Assembly: GCA_945901195.1 (NCBI GenBank)
Contig: CAMDKB010000097.1
Location: 1-11,925 of the forward strand
Reading direction: 5' to 3'
DNA: 11,925 nucleotides
DNA from: Rhizobium sp. Q54
GTDB taxonomy: Bacteria > Pseudomonadota > Alphaproteobacteria > Rhizobiales > Beijerinckiaceae
Shown here one piece after another: positions 1-6,151 of the stretch (positions within the stretch are counted from its first letter, which is position 1; the number at the start of each line of letters is the position of its first letter). The notes beneath the pieces are model-generated. The model made no database searches. It saw nothing but the letters and a program-made list of their open reading frames with translations, and had not been told where the DNA came from. Both the position numbers and the translations under genes were made by a program.

Positions 1-176
1 GCATGAATGTCGGTGACATGCACGATAGTAAGGGAACCCAGCGGGTCGAACCGGAGAATTTCCGTTTGCGAGAGCCTTTGCTGCGCGGCGGCGCGGCCAA
101 GCGGACCAAGACCGCTGGCAGCCGCAATAGCCGATGCGGCTGCGCTTGCCTGAAGAAATTCCCTCCGCGAAATCAT
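1..176 (-). CDS. soxB: SoxB, sulfate thiohydrolase (N-terminal part, cut by window edge)
   Basis: SoxB is a periplasmic dimanganese hydrolase that releases sulfate from the cysteine S-thiosulfonate held on SoxY. Only the first 58 codons are present. The start ATG is at 174-176, with a GGGAGAG ribosome site (184-190) seven bases before it. Residues 2-9 (ISRREFLQ) form a twin-arginine motif, followed by an Ala-rich segment to about residue 31, so export by Tat is predicted. Residues 46-59 read LGSLTIVHVTDIHA, which matches the first metal-binding strand of the SoxB/5'-nucleotidase metallophosphatase fold; D56 and H58 are the expected metal ligands. It lies downstream of soxY and soxZ on the same strand. 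Identification rests on this motif, the Tat signal and the position; the catalytic body is outside the window. Confidence 0.85.
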   Translation of the reverse strand, partial: MISRREFLQASAAASAIAAASGLGPLGRAAAQQRLSQTEILRFDPLGSLTIVHVTDIH

Positions 177-232
177 CGCAAGACTCTCCCTTCCGGCAAA
201 CGCTCTCCTGCGTACCGGTCCCTCTTACTCAT

Positions 233-253
233 GGAGACGGCGCCGCCGTCTCC
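233..253 (-). other. Perfect 9-bp hairpin between soxZ and soxB
   Basis: GGAGACGGC at 233-241 and GCCGTCTCC at 245-253 are perfect reverse complements around a 3-base loop. In the minus-strand transcript the stem begins 26 bases after the soxZ stop and lies about 56 bases before the soxB start. No T-run follows it in that direction, so it does not look like a simple intrinsic terminator. It could stabilise the 3' end of soxYZ mRNA, mark a processing site or attenuate soxB expression. The fold is seen directly; the function is inferred. Confidence 0.6.
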
Positions 254-279
254 TCAATCTGGAAATTGAAAGCTGGCGG

Positions 280-615
280 TCAGCCGACCGTCAGTTTGTT
301 CTTGGTTTCGTAAGACGAGCCGTCGTCATCTTTCCAGGTGAAGACAAACTCGCCAGACTCTTTGGCCTTGTAGAAGAAGGACTGATACGGGTTCGCGGAA
401 ATAGACGGAAACCAGTCCGCCTCGAACACAGTCTTGCCATTGAAGGCGGCAGTGAATTTGTTGATGATCCGGCGTGGGATAACGGCGCCGGCCGCATCGC
501 GCCGCTGGCCGCTTTCCATCACGTGCGAGATCAGGGTCTTGATTTCGATGAGTTCGCCGGCTTTGGCGTTCGCGGGTACACGAACACGGGGGACAGGCTT
601 CTTTTCGTCTGCCAT
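280..615 (-). CDS. soxZ: SoxZ, sulfur-carrier complex subunit
   Basis: SoxZ pairs with SoxY to form the SoxYZ heterodimer on which sulfur intermediates are carried through the periplasmic Sox cycle. The protein is 111 residues, a normal SoxZ length, with no signal peptide and no cysteine. This fits the known export of SoxZ together with Tat-targeted SoxY. Family features include PRVRVPANAKAGELIEIKTLISHVMESG near residues 9-36, PRRIINKF near 47-54 and the C-terminal FVFTWKDDDG stretch of an immunoglobulin-like beta sandwich. The ATG at 613-615 follows an AGGAGA ribosome site by about seven bases. It starts 24 bases after the soxY stop, so the two are almost certainly co-transcribed and made in balanced amounts. 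Confidence 0.95.
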   Translation of the reverse strand: MADEKKPVPRVRVPANAKAGELIEIKTLISHVMESGQRRDAAGAVIPRRIINKFTAAFNGKTVFEADWFPSISANPYQSFFYKAKESGEFVFTWKDDDGSSYETKNKLTVG

Positions 616-639
616 TTGAATGTCTCCTGTCCGTTGATT

Positions 640-1098
640 TCAGCCGCCGCAGCCGCCGATGGTCACTTTTACTTCCTGCTTCGCCGTGAACAATTGCCCG
701 TTCGACATTTCCGCCACTGCCAGAATGTTCTGGGTCTTGGCGAGCCGCATGCGCGCCGAGGCCGAGGCCTTGCCGCATTCGGGCGTGAACCTGTAGCTGA
801 TGACATTGGGAAGCGGATTGCCGTCCGCAAAGATATGGACAGCCTTCACATAATCGGCGTCGGTCATCGGGCTTTCAACGTCGATACCGATGGGGACCAC
901 CAGACCGTTTTCCGCAATCTGCGGCAGGTCGAGCTTGATCTTGCCGGCCGCCATGGTCTTCCCGCTATAAAGCTTGTCCAGCGCAGCTTTGACATCGGCC
1001 TCTTCAGCCAGAACCATATGAGGGGCAAGAATGGAAGCCAGCACCGCAATCGCTCCTGTCTTCAAAAAATTGCGCCGCGAATTTGCCGTTTGCGACAT
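640..1098 (-). CDS. soxY: SoxY, covalent sulfur-carrier subunit
   Basis: SoxY covalently binds thiosulfate and later sulfur intermediates on a cysteine at the end of a flexible C-terminal arm. The 152-residue product ends in IGGCGG; Cys150 is the carrier cysteine and the glycines are the family's swinging arm. The N-terminus has a Tat motif (SRRNFLK, residues 7-13) and a hydrophobic stretch ending near VLAEE at about 29-33, so the folded SoxYZ pair is expected to be exported by Tat. A second cysteine occurs in TPECGK (residue 107). The ATG at 1096-1098 follows a strong AGGAGAG site. It is the first gene of a minus-strand soxY-soxZ-soxB run, with its promoter in the AT-rich region up to soxA. 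Confidence 0.96.
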   Translation of the reverse strand: MSQTANSRRNFLKTGAIAVLASILAPHMVLAEEADVKAALDKLYSGKTMAAGKIKLDLPQIAENGLVVPIGIDVESPMTDADYVKAVHIFADGNPLPNVISYRFTPECGKASASARMRLAKTQNILAVAEMSNGQLFTAKQEVKVTIGGCGG

Positions 1099-1316
1099 GG
1101 CATCTCTCCTTTTTTGACTCGTGCGACCTATTTAATGTGGCTCGCGGTTCGGGCAAGCCCGGCTTCACGGTCGTTTTACCCGGACACTTCCTGCTTGACG
1201 AGACAAGAATGCTTGCGCACGTTAAACACATATTGATATATATTTTTTTGAATGTAAAGTCGGAGTTGCAATTTTTTACAGAAAACGGGATGGCTATCGA
1301 GGAACCGGGAGGAAAA
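1099..1316. promoter_or_regulatory. Divergent promoter region of soxYZB and soxAX
   Basis: This 218-bp stretch contains no convincing gene. Its middle (about 1220-1290) is strikingly AT-rich compared with the flanking genes. A weak plus-strand promoter can be proposed: TTGCGC at 1213-1218, 18 bases, then TATATA at 1237-1242. This would leave a leader of about 70 bases before soxA. No good minus-strand promoter stood out. The imperfect inverted repeat at 1227-1244 overlaps the proposed -10. The promoter assignment is an inference from weak matches; that the region must serve two diverging operons follows from gene order. Confidence 0.55.
1227..1244. promoter_or_regulatory. Candidate SoxR operator, soxY/soxA region
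   Basis: CACATAT (1227-1233), a 4-base spacer TGAT, then ATATATT (1238-1244) make an imperfect inverted repeat in which 5 of 7 positions pair. The same 7-4-7 layout, with a left arm differing at one base (CAAATAT), is found in the other divergent sox promoter at 4222-4239. AT-rich inverted repeats over promoters are typical binding sites for ArsR-family repressors, and soxR lies in this window. AT-rich DNA gives such repeats easily by chance, so the shared spacing and position are the main support. Confidence 0.4.
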
Positions 1317-2165
1317 ATGATCGGATTGAGCAAAAAAATGCGCGTTTGGGCCAGATTCGTATCTTTGGCGGGCCTTCTGTCCTTCACAGCGGGAGCAAGC
1401 GGACCGCTGGCGCAGACGCCTGACGCTGAAAAGGAAATCGAGCGCTATCGCGAAATGATTTCTGATCCGATGTCCAATCCGGGCTTTCTGGCGGTTGACC
1501 GGGGTCAGGTCGTGTGGGGCGAAAAGCGAGGCGCCAAGAATGTTTCGCTTGAAACCTGTGACATGGGTCTGGGAGCAGGCAAGCTGGAAGGCGCCTATGC
1601 CAGGATGCCGCGCTATTTTGCAGATGCTGATCAGGTCATGGAGATCGAACAGCGCCTGCTCTGGTGCATGGAAAAAATCCAGGGGCTAGATACCAAGGAT
1701 GTGATCGCGCGGCGGTTCTCAGCACCCGGCCGGGATTCCGATATGGAGGACCTCGTCGCTTTCATCGCCAATAAATCGACGGGCTTCAAGATCGAGCCGC
1801 AAACATCCCATCCCAAGGAAGCCGAGCTGACAGCGATCGGCGAAGCCATGTTTTACCGCCGTGCGGGCGTCATGGATTTTGCCTGCGCCACCTGCCATGG
1901 CGAACCGGGCAAGCGCATCCGCCTGCAGGGACTGCCTGACTTCTCAAAGCCGGGAAAACAGGCGCAGGAGACCATGGGGTCCTGGCCCACCTATCGTGTC
2001 TCGCAAAGCGCGCTTCGCACCATGCAGCACAGGCTGTGGGATTGTTTCCGCCAGCAGCGCTGGCCAGCGCCGGATTATGCCTCAGAAGGCCTCACCGCGC
2101 TGGTCATGTTCTTGAACAAGCAAGCGGCAGGTGGCGAAATCACCGTACCGTCGATCAAGCGTTGA
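1317..2165 (+). CDS. soxA: SoxA, c-type cytochrome of the SoxAX complex (one haem motif)
   Basis: SoxA, with SoxX, oxidatively joins thiosulfate to the SoxY cysteine in the periplasm. The product is 282 residues with a Sec signal (basic residues 6-10, hydrophobic 12-28, cleavage near PLAQT). There is one haem motif, C190-ATC-H194. The later stretch YRVSQSALRTMQHRLWDCFRQQRWP (226-250) is characteristic of SoxA; Cys243 is the expected active-site and haem-ligand cysteine. The protein ends in PSIKR as SoxA proteins often do. No second CxxCH is present. C81 and C117 in the N-terminal domain may form the disulfide seen in SoxA types lacking the first haem; this is inferred. The start at 1317 was chosen for its GGGAGG site four bases upstream; an in-frame ATG at 1290 has poorer support. 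soxX follows 11 bases after the stop. Confidence 0.95.
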   Translation: MIGLSKKMRVWARFVSLAGLLSFTAGASGPLAQTPDAEKEIERYREMISDPMSNPGFLAVDRGQVVWGEKRGAKNVSLETCDMGLGAGKLEGAYARMPRYFADADQVMEIEQRLLWCMEKIQGLDTKDVIARRFSAPGRDSDMEDLVAFIANKSTGFKIEPQTSHPKEAELTAIGEAMFYRRAGVMDFACATCHGEPGKRIRLQGLPDFSKPGKQAQETMGSWPTYRVSQSALRTMQHRLWDCFRQQRWPAPDYASEGLTALVMFLNKQAAGGEITVPSIKR

Positions 2166-2176
2166 GGGGGAAGACC

Positions 2177-2794
2177 ATGAAACGCACATTTTTCCTCACA
2201 GCCTGCACAGCGCTCCTGTTCGCTTCGGGCGCGTTTGCGCAAACCGCGCCGATGGCCGGTTCCGCCAAGGTCGAAGCCATGATCAAGGCGACGTTTTCCA
2301 AAGCGTCGCCGGAATGGCAAGCGCGGATCGAACTCGACGATACGCAGCGCTTGTGCACAGACAAGCGCAATCAGGTCAGCGCCGCCGAAGCCGAAGTGAT
2401 ACAGAAGCGCGAAGCGGCGTCAGTAGTTTTTCCGGCGGATGGCAATCTTCAGGGCGACTGGAAGAAGGGCTATCAGGTTGCCAATGTCGGCACCGGCGGG
2501 CAATTTTCAGACGCGCCGAACGGCCCGGTTGGCGGCAATTGTTTCGCCTGCCATCAACTCGATCCCAAGGAGTTGAGTTACGGTACGATCGGCCCGAGCC
2601 TGACCGCCTATGGCAAGGATCGCAAATACGATCCGCAGACGATGAAGGATGCATGGGCGAAAATCTACAATTCGCAATCAGCTTTCGCCTGCTCGAACAT
2701 GCCCCGCTTCGGCGCAAAGAAATTCCTCACCGAAGCGCAGATCAAGGATGTGATGGCCTATCTGTTCGACAAGGAGTCACCGGTCAACAAATAA
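2177..2794 (+). CDS. soxX: SoxX, monohaem c-type cytochrome of the SoxAX complex
   Basis: SoxX is the electron-accepting cytochrome subunit of SoxAX, passing electrons from thiosulfate coupling to other cytochromes. The 205-residue product has a clear Sec signal (MKRTFFLTACTALLFASGAFAQ, cleaved near residue 21). The haem motif is C122-FA-C-H126 within GGNCFACHQL. The axial methionine is most likely Met175 in CSNMPRFG. C60 and C172 are further cysteines that could form a disulfide. The stretch from about residue 28 to 100 before the haem domain makes it longer than the shortest SoxX proteins. The ATG follows a purine-rich GAGGGGGAAG site. It sits 11 bases after soxA, the reverse of the common X-before-A order, and its transcript ends at the terminator at 2821-2850. 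Confidence 0.94.
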   Translation: MKRTFFLTACTALLFASGAFAQTAPMAGSAKVEAMIKATFSKASPEWQARIELDDTQRLCTDKRNQVSAAEAEVIQKREAASVVFPADGNLQGDWKKGYQVANVGTGGQFSDAPNGPVGGNCFACHQLDPKELSYGTIGPSLTAYGKDRKYDPQTMKDAWAKIYNSQSAFACSNMPRFGAKKFLTEAQIKDVMAYLFDKESPVNK

Positions 2795-2820
2795 ACGGGC
2801 GATATTCGATCACAGGATAC

Positions 2821-2850
2821 AACGGCGCGGGTGATCGCGCCGTTTTTTTT
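2821..2850 (+). terminator. Intrinsic terminator after soxX
   Basis: AACGGCGCG (2821-2829) pairs perfectly with CGCGCCGTT (2836-2844) around a 6-base loop, and the T-run at 2843-2850 has eight T. It lies 26 bases after the soxX stop and 6 bases before the 3' end of soxW on the other strand, so it ends the soxAX transcript. The opposite strand has no long T-run after the stem, so strong termination of soxVW from the other side is not predicted. Confidence 0.9.
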
Positions 2851-2856
2851 GGCTAG

Positions 2857-3429
2857 TTAACTATTGGCCTTCAGCCATTCCGCAAAGCTAGCTTTCTCGT
2901 ATCCCTTTTCGCGCACGAAGCGGAACATGCCGAGAAATTGTTGCGGCTCAAGCAATCCTGTCATGCGAAGCGACTCGCGCTTCAGCGGATCCAGACCTCC
3001 AAGCCCATCCGCGCTTTCAGGAAAAAACTGAATGGTTGGCGTAATGCGAATGGCGTATTTCTGAGAAATCGCTTTTTCGCCAAGTTTCCTGCCGTCGAAA
3101 TCCGTGACTTCTTTTGCGCCGAACAGGTTCATGTGCAGCACGTCGAAATTCTCCCGGATATATCGGGTGAGTTTTGGATCCATGAAATATTCTTCGGCGA
3201 TGCGTTTGCAATAAATGCAACCGCGCTGGCTCCAGATGATGGCAAGGCGCTTGCCGCTCTTCGCAGCCCCGGCGACGTCTTCGGCAAGGTCGAGAAAGCT
3301 CTCCAGATACCAGTCCTGATGATACAGGCCATCTTCGCCAGGCAAAGGCAGTTTGGTCTGCGCCCGTGCGGCCATTGGCGCGGCGAGGGCGGCGGCTGCG
3401 CCAGTGAAAAGTGTGCGCCGTGTCAGCAT
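2857..3429 (-). CDS. soxW: SoxW, periplasmic thioredoxin
   Basis: This is a thioredoxin-fold protein expected to receive electrons from SoxV and reduce Sox proteins or cytochrome thiols in the periplasm. From the chosen ATG at 3427-3429 it is 190 residues. The start LTRRTLFTGAAAALAAPMAARAQ is an export signal with a possible twin-arginine motif. The redox motif is CIYC (in QRGCIYCKRI, about residues 71-74), and ITPTIQFF supplies the cis-proline segment of the thioredoxin fold. An in-frame ATG at 3439-3441 overlaps the soxV stop as TGATG. I prefer 3429 because GGAGAG stands just upstream and the signal peptide fits better, but the upstream start would add only four residues. The gene is translationally linked to soxV. 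The family is sure; the name SoxW follows from context. Confidence 0.87.
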   Translation of the reverse strand: MLTRRTLFTGAAAALAAPMAARAQTKLPLPGEDGLYHQDWYLESFLDLAEDVAGAAKSGKRLAIIWSQRGCIYCKRIAEEYFMDPKLTRYIRENFDVLHMNLFGAKEVTDFDGRKLGEKAISQKYAIRITPTIQFFPESADGLGGLDPLKRESLRMTGLLEPQQFLGMFRFVREKGYEKASFAEWLKANS

Positions 3430-3440
3430 GGGTCTCTCCA

Positions 3441-4184
3441 TCAGCCTATTTTGCCGAATATGGGGAATGTCTCAAGCAGCCAATTGCCAAGCATGGACAT
3501 TTTACCTGTTGCAACAAGAATGCCGGTGGCAAGCAGACCGGCGCCCATGATTTTCTCGATCATTCCGATATGGCGGCGAAAGCGCGCCATGAAGCGTATG
3601 AACGGCCGCACAAAAGCAGCAGCCAGCACGAACGGTATCCCAATCCCCAGCGCATAGGCTCCCAAAAGCAGCACACCATTGCCCGCCGTCCCCTGCGCAC
3701 CCGCGATGATGAGAATGGAAGCCAGAACTGGACCAACGCAAGGAGTCCAGCCGAAAGCAAATGCCAGCCCCACGACATAGGCGCCCGCCAATCCTGCAGG
3801 CCTGCTCGTTGTCTGGAATCGCGCTTCGCGGAACAGGAGGCCGATGCGGATCAGCCCTAGAAAGTGCAATCCCATGATCGCCATCAGCACCCCGGCGACG
3901 ACTGCCAGCCAGTCGAACCATTGCGCCAGAAATTGGCCAAACACTGACGCGCCAGCACCTAATCCGATAAAAACCGTTGCAAACCCCAAGACAAAAGCGA
4001 CGGAGCGGGTGACAGCCCGGCGCGTGGCGTCAGGGTGCAGCGCGCCGCCCTCGCCGGAAAGGGCGGACAATTCCAGCCCTGTCAAATAGCAGAGGTAGGC
4101 CGGAACAAGCGGCAGGATGCAGGGCGAAAGGAAGGACAGAAGCCCGGCCAATACAGCCCCGCCAAGTGATTGTTCCAGAACCAA
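3441..4184 (-). CDS. soxV: SoxV, CcdA/DsbD-type membrane thiol-electron transporter
   Basis: SoxV belongs to the CcdA family and moves reducing equivalents from cytoplasmic thioredoxin across the inner membrane to periplasmic thioredoxins such as SoxW and SoxS. The 247-residue protein is strongly hydrophobic with about six membrane segments. It has the two hallmark cysteine motifs: LLSFLSPCILPLVPAYL with Cys22, and FGWTPCVGPVLAS with Cys149. The start is TTG (4182-4184): an in-frame TAA lies directly upstream, a GAGG site is seven bases away, and the next start-like codon is eleven codons in, at the first membrane segment. soxW overlaps its end. It diverges from soxS across 59 bp that contain the candidate operator at 4222-4239. 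Confidence 0.92.
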   Translation of the reverse strand: MVLEQSLGGAVLAGLLSFLSPCILPLVPAYLCYLTGLELSALSGEGGALHPDATRRAVTRSVAFVLGFATVFIGLGAGASVFGQFLAQWFDWLAVVAGVLMAIMGLHFLGLIRIGLLFREARFQTTSRPAGLAGAYVVGLAFAFGWTPCVGPVLASILIIAGAQGTAGNGVLLLGAYALGIGIPFVLAAAFVRPFIRFMARFRRHIGMIEKIMGAGLLATGILVATGKMSMLGNWLLETFPIFGKIG

Positions 4185-4208
4185 TTAAGTGCCTCACACG
4201 CTCGCTGC

Positions 4209-4237
4209 TGGTCAAAACATTCAAATATGAGTATATT
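4209..4237 (+). promoter_or_regulatory. Possible soxSR promoter
   Basis: TGGTCA (4209-4214), 17 bases, then TATATT (4232-4237) is a plausible sigma70-type promoter (4 of 6 and 5 of 6 consensus positions). Transcription would begin about seven bases after the -10, at or next to the soxS ATG at 4244, giving a leaderless message. This would explain why soxS has only a weak TTAGG in front of it. The assignment is by eye and not proven. Confidence 0.35.
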
Positions 4238-4239
4238 AG
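4222..4239. promoter_or_regulatory. Candidate SoxR operator, soxV/soxS region
   Basis: CAAATAT (4222-4228), spacer GAGT, then ATATTAG (4233-4239) form an inverted repeat in which 6 of 7 positions pair. It overlaps the proposed -10 elements in both directions, so a bound repressor would block soxVW and soxSRT together. The repeat has the same 7-4-7 architecture as the one at 1227-1244. SoxR, encoded 426 bp downstream, is the likely ligand; this link is inferred. Confidence 0.5.
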
Positions 4240-4259
4240 GCGTATGCGCCAGTTTGCAA
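4230..4259 (-). promoter_or_regulatory. Possible soxVW promoter, inside the soxS 5' end
   Basis: On the minus strand, TTGCAA (4254-4259), 18 bases, then TATACT (4230-4235) match sigma70 elements at 4 of 6 and 5 of 6 positions. The -35 would lie within the first codons of soxS. The -10 falls inside the inverted repeat at 4222-4239, consistent with shared repression. Support is by pattern only. Confidence 0.35.
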
Positions 4260-4636
4260 TCCTGACTCTCCGGTCGAGCTTTGCCTTCCTGCTTTTTGCC
4301 GTGGCCGCTTTTGCGCTTACGGTCGCGGGTGCACGCGCCGCAGAGCTTGTGATGTTCGAGCGGGACGGGTGCCCCTATTGCGCCCGGTGGGATGCGGAAG
4401 TCGCCCCCGCTTACATTAAGACGGACGCCGGTCAGCGCGCACCGCTTCGCCGCTACAACATCGGTCTGGGCCAACCCAAGGACATCGTTCTGGAGAGGCC
4501 TGTGCGCTACACCCCGACCTTTGTACTTGTCGACGATGGCCGTGAAGTGTCACGCATCACAGGTTATGTCGAGAATGGAATGTTCTGGGGATTGTTGCAG
4601 CCTATGATTGCCAAACTTGGCCCTGCGCCCCCCTAA
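4244..4636 (+). CDS. soxS: SoxS, periplasmic thioredoxin-like protein
   Basis: SoxS is a periplasmic thiol-disulfide protein which, in Paracoccus, keeps the SoxYZ carrier cysteine active. The 130-residue product begins with a signal peptide (hydrophobic residues 13-29, cleavage near GARAAEL at 29-35). The mature protein opens ELVMFERDGCPYCARWDAEVAP, with the CPYC redox motif at C43-C46. RYTPTFVLVDDG supplies the cis-proline strand. The small size, with almost no sequence before the CxxC strand, is typical of SoxS. ATG 4244 is the only credible start before the mature domain, yet its ribosome site is weak. It is first in soxS-soxR-soxT, 28 bases from soxR. Confidence 0.88.
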   Translation: MRQFAILTLRSSFAFLLFAVAAFALTVAGARAAELVMFERDGCPYCARWDAEVAPAYIKTDAGQRAPLRRYNIGLGQPKDIVLERPVRYTPTFVLVDDGREVSRITGYVENGMFWGLLQPMIAKLGPAPP

Positions 4637-4664
4637 ACTCTGCCGCCGCGCCGGAGAAACAAAA

Positions 4665-5039
4665 ATGAGCCAACAAGCCGTAACAGAATCTCTGGAAGAC
4701 CAACTGCGCCACGCGCCCGAGCACTCTCCACAACTCGAACAGCTATTGCAGAACGCTCGTGAAGCCAGTGATTTTCTCAAGGCGCTGTCCCACGAAAACA
4801 GGCTGCTGCTGCTGTGCCTTCTGTGCGAGAAGGAACGTTCCGTCGGTGAGCTGGAAAACATCCTCGCGTTGCGGCAGGCTACCGTTTCGCAGCAATTGGC
4901 ACGGTTGCGCTTCGATGATCTCGTCAACACACGGCGCGACGGCAAGACGATCTATTACAGCATTGCCAACGAAGATATTCGCCGCTTTGTCGGTGTCATC
5001 TACGACATGTTCTGCACGTCACGCACAGCCAGGAAGTAA
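4665..5039 (+). CDS. soxR: SoxR, ArsR-family sulfur-responsive repressor
   Basis: SoxR proteins of Sox clusters (unrelated to the MerR-type redox SoxR) repress sox genes until sulfane sulfur or thiosulfate appears. The 124-residue product has the ArsR winged-helix pattern: KALSHENRLLLLCLLCEKERSVGELENIL (39-67), recognition helix RQATVSQQLARLR (70-82), and wing VNTRRDGKTIYYSIAN (87-102). C51 and C117 are 66 residues apart, the same spacing as the paired sensing cysteines of SqrR and BigR (41/107 and 42/108 as I recall). This places it in the persulfide-sensing subgroup. C54 is an extra cysteine. A CGGAGA ribosome site precedes the ATG. It probably binds the inverted repeats at 1227-1244 and 4222-4239. 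Confidence 0.88.
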   Translation: MSQQAVTESLEDQLRHAPEHSPQLEQLLQNAREASDFLKALSHENRLLLLCLLCEKERSVGELENILALRQATVSQQLARLRFDDLVNTRRDGKTIYYSIANEDIRRFVGVIYDMFCTSRTARK

Positions 5040-5066
5040 CCAGGCGTCGCAGGGTTGGGGGGACTC

Positions 5067-6151
5067 ATGCCGGGCTGGGCCGTAGCCTTGTCAGGATTTC
5101 TGATCGGCTGCGCGGCTGGATTTTTCGTGCATCGCGGTCGCCTGTGTTCTTTTGCCGCCATTGAAGATGCGCTGATGGGGCAAGATTGGCGAGGCCTGAA
5201 AACCTTCGCACTGGCGCTGGCAATTGCCATCATGGGAACGCAACTTGTCATCATCCTCGGTCTGTTTGATCCTGCGCGGACAAATTACGTGCCTGCGCAA
5301 GTGCCGTGACTGTCTGCAGTCATCGGATCGGTGCTATTCGTTCTGGGCATGGCGTTTGTCGGCACTTGCGCATTCGGCTCGCTGGTGCGCCTTGGCGGTG
5401 GAGACCTGCGCAGCCTCGTTTCCATTCTCGTCTTTGGCGCTATCGCATATGCCACGTTGCGCGGTGTGCTCTCACCTCTACGGATCGATTTCCTCGAACG
5501 TATAAGTTTGCCCATGCCCGGTGGGAGCGCTTCGGAATGGCCGGGAATTTTGCAGCATCTGATCGCGCGGGATGTGAGGCTGCCTGTAGCTTTGATATTC
5601 GCACTATCGCTTGTGGATGGGCTCTGAAAGACGCGCGGCTGCGCCAGACCCGACGGCTGCTGACGGCTGGCATGGTCCTCGGGCTCGCCATCGTGGCAGG
5701 CTGGTGCGTGACAGGCATTCTTGCGGACGAATTTTCAACCAGCCTGCGTGTGCAATCGCTCACCTTTGTTGCGCCTGTGGCGCGGGCGTTGTTCGCGGTG
5801 ATTGGAAGCCATGCGGCATGGCTGGATTTTGGCGTCATGACTGTTCCCGGCGTCGTGCTGGGCGCATTCATCCATGCCAGGTCCAAAGCCGGGTTCCGCT
5901 GGGAAGCCTTTGACGATCACCACGAAATGCGCCGCCATCTCACCGGTGCAGCATTGATGGGATTTGGCGGCGTGCTCGCCGGAGGCTGCACGATAGGGCA
6001 GGGATTGACGGCAGGTTCGTTGATGGCTGTGACATGGCCGATCACCGTCGCGGGCATGATCCTCGGCGCGCGGCTGGGAATTGTAATTCTGATGGAAGGT
6101 TCGCTGCGCGAACTCCTCCGCAGCCGCTTTGAACCCCGCAGCGGGAAATGA
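5067..6151 (+). pseudogene. soxT: soxT, YeeE/YedE-type sulfur-compound transporter, broken by a stop and a frameshift
   Basis: The family forms membrane channels for thiosulfate and related compounds. The ATG at 5067 follows a G-rich site 27 bases after soxR. Reading is good until TGA at 5307-5309 (codon 81, after AQVP), then continues in the same frame through GMAFVGTCAFGSLVRLGGGDLRS until TGA at 5625-5627. From about 5620 the family sequence moves to the frame that ends at 6151 (KDARLRQTRRLLTAGM to GGCTIGQGLTAGS). Losing one G from the run at 5619-5621 would account for the shift. The pieces together span about 360 codons, near full family length. The three expected cysteine motifs (RGRLC, VGTC, GGC) all survive, so decay is recent, or the lesions are sequencing errors. 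Confidence 0.85.

Noticed and set aside
523..1236. A 237-codon open frame on the plus strand over soxZ and soxY
   Set aside because: It lies antisense to two well-recognised genes, has no family-like sequence and no ribosome site; it is a product of GC-rich codon bias.
2131..2856. A 241-codon plus-strand frame overlapping soxX
   Set aside because: It is the wrong frame of soxX; the other frame holds the signal peptide, the CxxCH haem motif and a good ribosome site.
5307..5309. TGA in soxT as a selenocysteine codon
   Set aside because: The position follows AQVP and is not one of the conserved cysteine sites, no selenocysteine hairpin was evident, and a second frameshift downstream breaks the gene anyway.
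6135..6145. CCCGC-A-GCGGG near the soxT end as a terminator
   Set aside because: A one-base loop cannot form a stable stem as drawn, and no T-run follows on either strand.
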